In this document: positions 1-5,532 of the stretch, piece by piece
How positions within the stretch are numbered: position 1 is the first letter of the stretch
Layout: the number at the start of each line of letters is the position of its first letter
Notes under the pieces: model-generated
The model's input: the letters and a program-made list of their open reading frames with translations, nothing else
What the model was told of the DNA's origin: nothing
The model's database searches: none
Source of the DNA: Pseudomonadota bacterium
Lineage (GTDB): Bacteria; Pseudomonadota; Alphaproteobacteria; Micavibrionales; Micavibrionaceae
Assembly: GCA_016198545.1 (NCBI GenBank)
Contig: JACQIJ010000097.1
Location: forward strand, 1-7,473
Direction: 5' to 3'
DNA length: 7,473 nucleotides
Program-made: the position numbers and the translations under genes

Positions 1-38
1 CAATAAAAATGGGCCGATTCTGTTGCGAGGCTCGGCCC
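1..38 (-). terminator. Rho-independent terminator of ssrA
   Basis: On the minus strand GGGCCGA (38-32 region read as its complement) and TCGGCCC (17-11) form a 7-bp GC-rich stem around a 14-base loop. It is followed immediately by ATTTTTATTG (10-1), a T-rich tract at the window edge. Position and orientation fit the end of the ssrA transcript. Confidence 0.8.
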
Positions 39-46
39 GGGCCCCA

Positions 47-96
47 CCTGCGATTGTCTAGATCGCAGGGATTGGTGTGTAGCTACTACCTGCGAT
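47..96 (-). repeat. three 8-base complementary blocks after the tag stop (alternative hairpins)
   Basis: On the minus strand ATCGCAGG (96-89) is followed by its exact complement CCTGCGAT (69-62) and then by ATCGCAGG again (54-47). The middle block can pair with either neighbour, giving an 8-bp hairpin with a 19-base loop or one with a 7-base loop, but not both at once. The blocks lie in the 3' part of the coding piece, directly after the tag stop. Pairing is read from the sequence; any biological role is inference. Confidence 0.7.
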
Positions 97-158
97 TAAG
101 CAGCAACAGCTTCGCCAGTGGCGGAGTTGTCATTCGCTACGACGTAGTTGTCGTTGGC
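96..158 (-). other. tmRNA tag reading frame (resume codon to stop)
   Basis: The frame starts at resume codon GCC (158-156) and ends at TAA (98-96), encoding 20 residues: ANDNYVV then ANDNSATGEAVAA. The ANDN start and the hydrophobic AVAA end match alphaproteobacterial ssrA tags (known family pattern), and the C-terminus suits recognition by ClpXP-type proteases. It is longer than the roughly 10-15 residues I know from the group, and the head motif ANDN occurs twice, 7 codons apart. Confidence 0.88.
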
Positions 159-245
159 ATTTGAGTGCCTGGCCCGATAACGGCGGATACCATGCCGGAC
201 GCCGCTTTTCGCCTTTACTGCGCGTGTCGATCCTGTTTCGGCCCC

Positions 246-282
246 GCCGGCTGGCAGCGCGCCCGGAGGAGCTTCTGCCAGA
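246..282 (-). other. intervening segment of the tmRNA precursor
   Basis: The 37 bases between the CCA end of the acceptor piece and the GGGG start of the coding piece can fold through CTGGCAG (281-275) and CTGCCAG (257-251), a 7-bp stem that sits on top of the acceptor stem. In two-piece tmRNAs this segment is cut out of the precursor (known), leaving the two pieces held together by the acceptor stem. Confidence 0.75.
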
Positions 283-373
283 TGGTGGAGCCGCCGGGCA
301 CTGCCCCCGGGTCCACTTCGTCTATTCCGCGACAGCGTTTAGCGTCGTAGCCGGGGCAAGCCCGGCAACTACC

Positions 374-401
374 ATTATAGGGCAAAAACCTGAAAAATCA
401 A
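374..401 (-). promoter_or_regulatory. ssrA promoter
   Basis: On the minus strand there is a -35 TTGATT (401-396), a 16-base spacer and a perfect -10 TATAAT (379-374). Transcription should start near 367-366, right at the hairpin that opens the acceptor piece. The -35 box lies within four bases of the stop codon of the upstream HAD gene, so ssrA is separately transcribed although no terminator fits between the two genes. Confidence 0.8.
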
Positions 402-404
402 AGA

Positions 405-1142
405 CTAATGACATAAAAAATCATATCGCTGCGCGATGGCCCTCCGGACATCTTCCATATCGCACGCAACCACATCCGCGCCGGAAGACAACAACATTTC
501 AATCCCTTCCTCACCGCACTCGGCATCGCCCGCGAAGCCGATAACGAACATGCCCGCAGCGCGCCCGGCCCGAACCCCCGGTACGCTGTCCTCCACCATG
601 ATGCAGCGGTCCGTGGGATAGCCGCCCATTTGCAGCGCCGCGTAAAGCGGCAAATCGGGCGCAGGCTTGCCGCAACCGGCCGCCACCTCGTCCTTGCTGA
701 AAGCGTTGCGGAGGCCCTCCGCGTCCGCATGAAAATTGAAATGGGCATCAAGCCCTGATATTTCCAGCTTCCACGGCAGAAAAACGGAATTGCTGTTGGA
801 TGCGATGCATCGTGCACGTCCTTCCCGCCGCATCCATTGCAGAACGTCCGCAACGCCTGGCGTCATTTCAATGCCGCGCGCCAGAGCGTCCCGGTACATC
901 TGCCGCAGATCGGCGGCGAAGCCATCCGGCATGTCCCGTCCGTTGGCGCAACGGAAATCGTCGCGCAGGTTCCTGATGAAAATATCATAAGGCTGGCCGA
1001 TAAGGCGCGCCTGCCTTTCCCGCCGCGTGTAGAAAAGCCCGTGCGCGGCGAAAAATTCCTTTTCATGCAGCGCGGTCGCTTTTGTGGTCTGAATCAGCGT
1101 GTCATCCAGATCGAAGATCGTCAGAATGTCGTTTTGCTTCAT
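405..1142 (-). CDS. HAD-superfamily hydrolase, subfamily IA (phosphatase-like)
   Basis: A 245-residue soluble protein with all four HAD motifs in order: motif I FDLDDT (nucleophile Asp11, acid/base Asp13), motif II Ser115 in IASNS, motif III Lys149 in GKPAPD, and motif IV Glu174-Asp175 in MVEDSVPGV. The helical segment between motif I and motif II matches the cap of phosphoglycolate phosphatase and beta-phosphoglucomutase relatives. The family hydrolyses or transfers phosphate on small metabolites; the substrate cannot be read from the sequence. The frame stays open up to 1205, but I chose the ATG at 1142 because a strong promoter (1177-1205) occupies the extra stretch and motif I then starts at the usual residue 10. 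The nearest AAGGA is 15 bases upstream of this ATG, so the ribosome site is weak. It is divergent from thyA, and its stop nearly touches the ssrA promoter. Confidence 0.9.
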   Translation of the reverse strand: MKQNDILTIFDLDDTLIQTTKATALHEKEFFAAHGLFYTRRERQARLIGQPYDIFIRNLRDDFRCANGRDMPDGFAADLRQMYRDALARGIEMTPGVADVLQWMRREGRARCIASNSNSVFLPWKLEISGLDAHFNFHADAEGLRNAFSKDEVAAGCGKPAPDLPLYAALQMGGYPTDRCIMVEDSVPGVRAGRAAGMFVIGFAGDAECGEEGIEMLLSSGADVVACDMEDVRRAIAQRYDFLCH

Positions 1143-1176
1143 AATTTCAATGCTTTTTCCTTGAAACCCGAATCGC

Positions 1177-1205
1177 TTTATATTCAGGGAAACCGTCGAA
1201 GTCAA
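1177..1205 (-). promoter_or_regulatory. promoter of the HAD hydrolase gene
   Basis: On the minus strand TTGACT (1205-1200), a 17-base spacer and TATAAA (1182-1177) make a near-consensus housekeeping promoter. The predicted start near 1170 leaves a leader of about 28 bases before the ATG at 1142. The plus-strand TATATT (1179-1184), the best -10 candidate for thyA, overlaps this -10 box, so the divergent promoters may compete. Confidence 0.7.
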
Positions 1206-1222
1206 AATAGAAAGTGAACGCG

Positions 1223-2017
1223 ATGCAGCAATATCTAAGCCTTTTACGCCATGTGATGGAGAACGGCGCAGCGAAAGAAGACCGCACCGGAACGGGAACG
1301 AAAAGCGTTTTCGGCCACCAGATGCGCTTCGACCTCTCCGAGGGGTTTCCGCTGGTCACGACCAAAAAACTGCACCTGAAATCGATCATACATGAATTGC
1401 TGTGGTTCCTTGCGGGCGATACGAATATCAAGTATCTGAAAGACAACGGCGTGCGCATATGGGACGAATGGGCGGACAAGAGCGGCAACCTCGGCCCCGT
1501 ATATGGTCACCAGTGGCGGTCATGGCCCACAACGGACGGTCGTACGATAGACCAGATATCGAACCTCATCCACATGATAAAAACAAACCCGGATTCCCGC
1601 CGCCTGATCGTGTCGGCGTGGAACGTGGCGGATATTGGAAAAATGGCCCTCCCCCCCTGCCACTGCATGTTCCAGTTCTATGTTGCGGACGGCAAGTTGT
1701 CCTGCCAGCTGTACCAGCGCAGCGCCGACATCTTCCTCGGCGTTCCCTTCAATATCGCCTCCTACGCCCTGCTGACGATGATGGTGGCGCAGGTGTGCTG
1801 CCTGAAGCCCGGCGAATTCATCCATACGTTCGGCGATGCGCATTTATATACGAACCATTTCGAGCAGACGCGGGAGCAGTTGTCGCGCGCACCCTATTCC
1901 CTGCCGGAAATGCACCTTAACCCGCATGTAACGGATATCTTCGGCTTCAAGTTCGAGGATTTCGAACTGGTCGGCTACAACGCCCATCCGCATATCAAGG
2001 CGCAGGTGGCTGTATAA
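1223..2017 (+). CDS. thyA: thymidylate synthase
   Basis: Methylates dUMP to dTMP using 5,10-methylenetetrahydrofolate and releases dihydrofolate; cytoplasmic, the de novo source of thymidylate. At 264 residues it has the same length as E. coli ThyA and aligns with no gap through the catalytic Cys. Visible signatures are DRTGTGT (residues 20-26), the nucleophile Cys146 in LPPCHCMFQF, the Arg pair in PDSRRLIVSAWN, the dUMP-binding QLYQRSADIFLGVPFNIASY, and the His/Tyr of DAHLYTNH. The usual Cys of the QRSCD motif is Ala here, a tolerated change as far as I know. I chose the ATG at 1223 because MQQYL matches the E. coli start MKQYL; an in-frame GTG at 1214 would add three residues. No strong ribosome site is seen (GAAAGTGA upstream). 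The folate partner folA lies 0.8 kb downstream on the same strand. Confidence 0.98.
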   Translation: MQQYLSLLRHVMENGAAKEDRTGTGTKSVFGHQMRFDLSEGFPLVTTKKLHLKSIIHELLWFLAGDTNIKYLKDNGVRIWDEWADKSGNLGPVYGHQWRSWPTTDGRTIDQISNLIHMIKTNPDSRRLIVSAWNVADIGKMALPPCHCMFQFYVADGKLSCQLYQRSADIFLGVPFNIASYALLTMMVAQVCCLKPGEFIHTFGDAHLYTNHFEQTREQLSRAPYSLPEMHLNPHVTDIFGFKFEDFELVGYNAHPHIKAQVAV

Positions 2018-2028
2018 ATTGCCATAAT

Positions 2029-2057
2029 TTGATATTTGTCGTATTTATTGCTAGTCT
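2029..2057 (+). promoter_or_regulatory. possible promoter ahead of the HD-domain gene
   Basis: In the 75-base gap after thyA, TTGATA (2029-2034) is followed after 17 bases by TAGTCT (2052-2057), which is preceded by TGC and so resembles an extended -10. It would start a transcript near 2064, upstream of the AGGAG at 2084-2088. The -10 hexamer is weak apart from its TG extension. Confidence 0.45.
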
Positions 2058-2092
2058 GCGCCTGTTCTAAAATGGTAGAAAGCAGGAGCGAC

Positions 2093-2798
2093 ATGCACGG
2101 CGGAATCGATTGTGACGACGGGAGATTCATCTCTGAAATCTCCTGCCGCTTTTCCGACCGCAATATCTTGGAGAACTTCCGCGCGTTCACGGAAATGCCC
2201 GCACATTTGCGACCCCGCATCGCCGCTTTCCGGACAAACTTTGTCGACCGCGAAGGATGGAACCAGATCGGCGTCAAACCGAGAGTCCAGTCGCTTCATA
2301 ACCATATCGAAACCCTGCTCGACATGCTGCGCCATCTGAGTCCGGAGGGAACGGATATCGCGCGGCTGTCGGAAATGATCGAGGTACATGACCTGCAGGA
2401 AGTCATCACCAACGACTTCACCTGGAACGATCCCATTACGAAAGCGGAGAAAATCCGTATCGAACGGCTGGCAATCAATATTATTTTCGAGAACCATCCG
2501 GCGAAAATCGCGCTCTGGGAAGAATTATGTGGCGAAGCGCTCTGCCGACGCGCAGTGGGTGAATGACCTCGACAAGCTGGAAAACATTTATGAAGCGGAG
2601 GTTCTCGAACTTAAAAACCCCTCTCTCCGCGCAGTATTCCGCCAGTGGAACAACAATGTGGGCGACGTGCTTAAAACCGGCCGCGGCGCAAAGACTTTCA
2701 GCTATCTCATAGAAACAGTGAAAACGGGCCTTGCGCTGGGCAACAAGCATGACCGTATTGTAGAAACGGGCCGCTTCCTCCGCCAGACGCTTTCCTGA
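2093..2798 (+). pseudogene. HD-domain phosphohydrolase (YfbR/HDDC2-like), interrupted by a frameshift
   Basis: The first frame starts at ATG 2093, four bases after AGGAG (2084-2088), and stops at TGA 2564-2566. The continuation is in the frame one base further on and runs to TGA 2796-2798. Skipping one base near 2540 joins the two into 234 residues that read through as ...ALWEELCGEA-SADAQWVNDLDKLEN... The first part carries REGWNQIGV, the metal His71 (LHNHIE), the His99-Asp100 pair (VHDLQEVITND) and LWEE. The second part carries DLDKLE, whose second Asp (codon 2571-2573) is the expected last metal ligand. The family removes phosphate from deoxynucleoside monophosphates in YfbR; the substrate here is unknown. 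As read, the short product of 157 residues lacks that ligand and is probably inactive. An upstream TTG (2036) or ATG (2072) start is possible. An indel in the assembly, a recent mutation or recoding cannot be told apart. The place between thyA and folA suggests a nucleotide role (inference). Confidence 0.8.
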
Positions 2799-2819
2799 CC
2801 TGCAAAAACTCCACCCATG

Positions 2820-2828
2820 TGCTAGTAT
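2820..2828 (+). promoter_or_regulatory. extended -10 of a probably leaderless folA transcript
   Basis: TGC followed by TAGTAT (2823-2828) is an extended -10 element ending five bases before the folA ATG (2834), so the expected start is at or next to the A of the ATG. No ribosome site precedes that ATG, which fits a leaderless message. The -35 is poor (CTGCAA, 2800-2805, 17-base spacer). Leaderless mRNAs are known to be common in alphaproteobacteria. Confidence 0.5.
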
Positions 2829-2833
2829 CCGGT

Positions 2834-3325
2834 ATGGACAATGTTATCGTCTGCGCCATCGCCGCCATATCGGAAAACCGGGTCATCGGACGCGATGGCG
2901 GCCTGCCGTGGCATATCCCGGAAGACCTGAGGCATTTCAAAAAAATGACGACAGGCAAGCCCGTCATAATGGGCCGCAAGACGTTCGAGAGCATCGGCGG
3001 AAAGCCGCTGCCGAAAAGGCTGAATATCATCATCAGCCGCAACGATGTTGCCGCATCAGGCATCGTTTCAGTCAGAACGGCAGGAGAAGCAGTGGCACTG
3101 GCAAAGAAACAGGCCGCGCAGGACGGCGTGGATGAAATCATGATCTGCGGCGGCGCGCAGATTTACGAAGCCGCCATGCCGGTAACGCAACGCATCTATC
3201 TGACTGTCGTTCACCGAACCATCGACGGCGATACGTTCTTTCCCGAACTCGATAAAACTGAATGGCGTGAAACCGCGCGCGAGGATCACGCGGAATACAG
3301 TTTCGTGACGATGGAGCGGAAATAA
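2834..3325 (+). CDS. folA: dihydrofolate reductase
   Basis: Reduces dihydrofolate to tetrahydrofolate with NADPH, recycling the folate that thymidylate synthase oxidises; cytoplasmic target of trimethoprim-type inhibitors. The 163 residues have the normal chromosomal DHFR length and order: the N-terminal strand and Met20-type loop NRVIGRDGGLPWHIPEDL, with the catalytic acid Asp31 (Asp27 of E. coli); the cofactor motif PVIMGRKTFESIG; NIIISR; the GGAQIYEAAMP nucleotide-binding turn; and the C-terminal YLT...GDTFFPE strand. The ATG at 2834 gives the family's usual start; an in-frame GTG at 2819 would add five residues that lie in the -10 region. No Shine-Dalgarno sequence is visible, so the transcript is probably leaderless. 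The last 12 codons plus stop overlap the 3' end of the convergent mrp gene by 40 bases, and both reading frames look real. Confidence 0.97.
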   Translation: MDNVIVCAIAAISENRVIGRDGGLPWHIPEDLRHFKKMTTGKPVIMGRKTFESIGGKPLPKRLNIIISRNDVAASGIVSVRTAGEAVALAKKQAAQDGVDEIMICGGAQIYEAAMPVTQRIYLTVVHRTIDGDTFFPELDKTEWRETAREDHAEYSFVTMERK

Positions 3326-4317
3326 TCCTCTGCCAGGGGCATTCCCGCATCGGAACGTTCACGAATTTCCGAACGCAAGGGGATTTCGCCGAGGAACGGC
3401 ACGCCGCGCTTTTCCGCTTCCGCCCTTGCGCCGCCGTGGCCAAAGATATGATCCTCATGCCCGCACGAAGAACATATATAAGAGCTCATATTCTCAATAA
3501 CGCCCAGCACCGGCACGTTCGTCCTGCGGAACATTTCGATGGCCTTGCGCGCATCGATCAGAGCGAGATCCTGCGGCGTGGAGACAATGATCGCGCCTGC
3601 AAGGGGAACTTTCTGGGCAAGAGTCAGTTGCGCATCGCCCGTTCCGGGCGGCATATCGACCACGAGGACATCAAGCGGATCGTCTTCCGTTCCCCACGCC
3701 ACGTCGCGCAGCATCTGGTACAGGGCAGTCTGCACCATCGGCCCACGCCAGATCATCGGCTTTTCTTCCTCCACCATGAAACCTATAGACATCAGTTTCA
3801 GGCCATGAGCCTCCAGCGGCTGCAGTTTCCCGTCCTTCGTTTCCGGCTTGCAGAAGCCCACGCCCGCAAGACGCGGCACGGACGGCCCGTAAATATCGGC
3901 GTCCAGCAATCCCGCCTTCCGCCCCGACCGTGCCAGCGCGCAGGCAAGATTGAAGGCGACCGTCGATTTCCCGACGCCGCCCTTGCCGGAGGCGACCGCG
4001 ATGATTTTTTTAACGGGCAGTTTCAGCGGCGGGTTTTTATTCATGCCATGCGGATCCGGCGCGGGTCTTTCGGATGTCAGAACGGCGCGCGCTTCGGTAA
4101 CGCCGGGAACGGAAGCGGCTGTGCGTTCGGCTTCCTGCCGCAGGGATTCGAGCGCCGGCCCCCGGGCCGGATCGACCGCCAGAGAAAACAGAACGCGCCC
4201 ATCCATCGTCACCTGCAGACCCTGAACCGCGCCCAGCGTAACGATATCCGCGCCCGCCGCCGGATCGCGAACGGCGCGCAACGCTTTTATGACATCATCT
4301 TTCGCAACGGCTGACAT
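3286..4317 (-). CDS. mrp: Mrp/ApbC-type iron-sulfur cluster carrier ATPase
   Basis: A 343-residue cytoplasmic P-loop ATPase of the Mrp/Nbp35 family, which binds a bridging Fe-S cluster and delivers it to apoproteins. Residues 1-80 form the MIP18/DUF59-like N-terminal domain. The ATPase domain follows: deviant Walker A GKGGVGKST (111-119, with the signature second Lys), LLDADIYGPSVPRL (137-150), WRGPM (190-194), and Walker B/switch DMPPGTGDAQLTL (221-233). The two cluster-bridging cysteines are Cys282 and Cys285 in ICSSCG. This is the full-length two-domain form. The ATG at 4317 begins the DUF59 domain directly, but only a weak AAAGG two bases upstream could serve as ribosome site. It is divergent from hflK over an 84-base gap and converges with folA. 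I see no clear promoter of its own in that gap. In several bacteria the symbol apbC is used for the same protein. Confidence 0.95.
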   Translation of the reverse strand: MSAVAKDDVIKALRAVRDPAAGADIVTLGAVQGLQVTMDGRVLFSLAVDPARGPALESLRQEAERTAASVPGVTEARAVLTSERPAPDPHGMNKNPPLKLPVKKIIAVASGKGGVGKSTVAFNLACALARSGRKAGLLDADIYGPSVPRLAGVGFCKPETKDGKLQPLEAHGLKLMSIGFMVEEEKPMIWRGPMVQTALYQMLRDVAWGTEDDPLDVLVVDMPPGTGDAQLTLAQKVPLAGAIIVSTPQDLALIDARKAIEMFRRTNVPVLGVIENMSSYICSSCGHEDHIFGHGGARAEAEKRGVPFLGEIPLRSEIRERSDAGMPLAEDYFRSIVTKLYSA

Positions 4318-4338
4318 AACCTTTTAACCCCCGCAGGG

Positions 4339-4366
4339 TTGTTTTCCGCCCTGAAACGGATATTGT
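4339..4366 (+). promoter_or_regulatory. possible hflKC promoter
   Basis: TTGTTT (4339-4344), a 16-base spacer and TATTGT (4361-4366) form the best plus-strand promoter match in the mrp-hflK gap. A start near 4373 would give a leader of roughly 30 bases that includes AGAGGA (4384-4389). Both hexamers have mismatches. Confidence 0.4.
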
Positions 4367-4401
4367 TATGTATCGGCCGAACAAGAGGAAAAGCAAGAAA
4401 A

Positions 4402-5532
4402 ATGGACGACAAGCGTAAAAAGAACCCTTGGGGTCAGGGAAACAACAACAACCAGGGCAGCCGCCCCCCCTGGGGCGGCGGAAACTACGGCGGGGAACCG
4501 CCCCCGGATCTGGATGAAGTGCTGCGCCGCGCGCAGGCAAACTTGCGTCAGGTCATGCCGGGCGGGATGGACGGCGGGAAAATGCTGGGGCTTGCGCTTC
4601 TGGCCGTCGCGGCGCTCTGGCTTGCCAGCGGTCTTTACATCATCGTTCCCGGCCAGCATGGCGTCGTACAGCGCTTCGGGGAATGGAGCGCAACAGCCGC
4701 AGATGAAGGCCTGCATTACCACCTCCCGTGGCCGGTTGAAACAGTGGCCAAGGTAAACGTCACCGAAGTCCGGCGCATGAGCATTGGTTTCAGCGAGAGC
4801 ATTGGGCGCGGCAGCATGGGCGCCAAACAGGATATCGCGGAGGAAAGCCTGATGCTGACATCCGATGCGAATATCGTAGACATCGATCTGGAAGTGCACT
4901 GGAACGTCAAATCTGCGGAGGATTTCCTGTTCAATATCCGCGATCAGGAAAACACGATCAAGAAAGTCGCCGAAAGCGCAATACGCGAGGTCGTCGGCCA
5001 GACGCAGATGTTCCCCATCATCACGACATCCCGTGACGCCGTAGCCAGCCGTGCGCGGGAAATCATGTCCCGGAATCTCGATGAATACAAATCCGGCGTT
5101 AACATCACGCAGGTTCTGATCCGCGAAGCCGAAGTGCATCCGGACGTCCAGGAAGCCTTCCAGGACGTTCAATCCGCGAAACAGGACGCTTTCGACGTGC
5201 AGAACCGCGCCGGCGCGTACCGGGAAGATATCATTCCCAAGGCGCGCGGCGCGGCTATCAAGATGCTGCAGGAGGCGCAGGCTTACAAGCAATCCGCCAT
5301 CGCCCGCGCCACGGGCGATGCCGAACGGTTCAATGCGGTTTACGAAGCCTATCAAACGGGCCAGGACGTAACAAAAAAGCGCATGTATATAGAGACGATG
5401 GAAGACGTCCTGAAGAACGCGCAAAAAATCATACTGGATGAAAAAAGCGGGTCGAGCGTCGTTCCCTATCTGCCTCTGAACGAACTGAAGCCGGCAGCCG
5501 GCAATGAAACAACGGGAGGCCAGACGCCATGA
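4402..5532 (+). CDS. hflK: FtsH protease modulator HflK (SPFH/band-7 membrane protein)
   Basis: A 376-residue inner-membrane subunit of the HflK-HflC complex, which surrounds FtsH and controls its degradation of membrane proteins (family knowledge). The N-terminus is a cytoplasmic Gly/Asn/Pro-rich tail (NPWGQGNNNNQG...PPWGGG) followed by PPDLDEVLRRAQ, both typical of HflK. One membrane segment lies at about 61-82 (MLGLALLAVAALWLASGLYIIV). Then comes the SPFH domain, opening with PGQHGVVQRFGEW and GLHYHLPWPVE, and a charged, Ala-rich helical stretch toward the C-terminus. It is somewhat shorter than the E. coli protein (419), mainly in the N-terminal tail. The ATG at 4402 is chosen because the family's NPWG tail begins just after it; AGAGGA sits 12 bases upstream, a long spacing. 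The stop overlaps the hflC start (ATGA), so the two are translationally coupled. Confidence 0.95.
   Translation: MDDKRKKNPWGQGNNNNQGSRPPWGGGNYGGEPPPDLDEVLRRAQANLRQVMPGGMDGGKMLGLALLAVAALWLASGLYIIVPGQHGVVQRFGEWSATAADEGLHYHLPWPVETVAKVNVTEVRRMSIGFSESIGRGSMGAKQDIAEESLMLTSDANIVDIDLEVHWNVKSAEDFLFNIRDQENTIKKVAESAIREVVGQTQMFPIITTSRDAVASRAREIMSRNLDEYKSGVNITQVLIREAEVHPDVQEAFQDVQSAKQDAFDVQNRAGAYREDIIPKARGAAIKMLQEAQAYKQSAIARATGDAERFNAVYEAYQTGQDVTKKRMYIETMEDVLKNAQKIILDEKSGSSVVPYLPLNELKPAAGNETTGGQTP
5514..5519 (+). promoter_or_regulatory. ribosome binding site of hflC
   Basis: GGGAGG lies inside the end of hflK, nine bases before the hflC ATG at 5529. It is the clearest Shine-Dalgarno sequence in the window and fixes the hflC start. 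Confidence 0.75.

Larger units (their letters stand above)
11..366 (-). ncRNA. ssrA: two-piece (circularly permuted) transfer-messenger RNA, alphaproteobacterial type
   Basis: Rescues stalled ribosomes: it is charged with alanine, enters the A site and supplies a short reading frame encoding a degradation tag. On the minus strand the order is permuted. The acceptor piece (about 366-283) comes first and ends in CTCCACCA, with the CCA at 285-283. A short intervening segment follows, then the coding piece starting GGGGCCGAAACAGGATCGAC at 245. The 5' GGGGCCG (245-239) pairs with CGGCTCC just before ACCA, giving a 7-bp acceptor stem with a G.U at the third pair, the alanine identity element. A 5-bp T-arm stem CCGGG/CCCGG encloses a 7-base loop that is not the usual TTCRA type; from memory this atypical loop is normal in alphaproteobacterial tmRNA. 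The primary transcript probably starts near 366, with a GCCGGG/CCCGGC hairpin at its 5' end (366-350). Mature ends are inferred, not seen. A tRNA is ruled out by the permuted order and the tag frame. Confidence 0.95.

Noticed and set aside
283..366. A possible separate tRNA gene, suggested by the CTCCACCA end
   Set aside because: There is no anticodon arm, and the 5' acceptor strand lies downstream at 245-239, which identifies the permuted tmRNA acceptor piece.
161..544. Plus-strand open frame of 127 codons over ssrA and the end of the HAD gene
   Set aside because: It crosses the tmRNA acceptor piece, its promoter and the HAD stop, has a composition full of Arg/Pro/His without any motif, and lacks a ribosome site.
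1143..1205. Longer start for the HAD hydrolase at 1205 (21 extra residues)
   Set aside because: The extra stretch contains the -35 and -10 boxes of its own promoter and would place motif I unusually far from the N-terminus.
2531..2566. Programmed +1 ribosomal frameshift in the HD gene
   Set aside because: The junction has no slippery heptamer, no slow or stop codon at the shift point like prfB, and no obvious upstream Shine-Dalgarno stimulator; a simple indel explains it better.
3436..4314. Plus-strand open frame of 292 codons opposite mrp
   Set aside because: It mirrors the complete mrp gene with its Walker A, Walker B and CxxC motifs; the shadow protein is Arg/His-rich with no recognisable domain.
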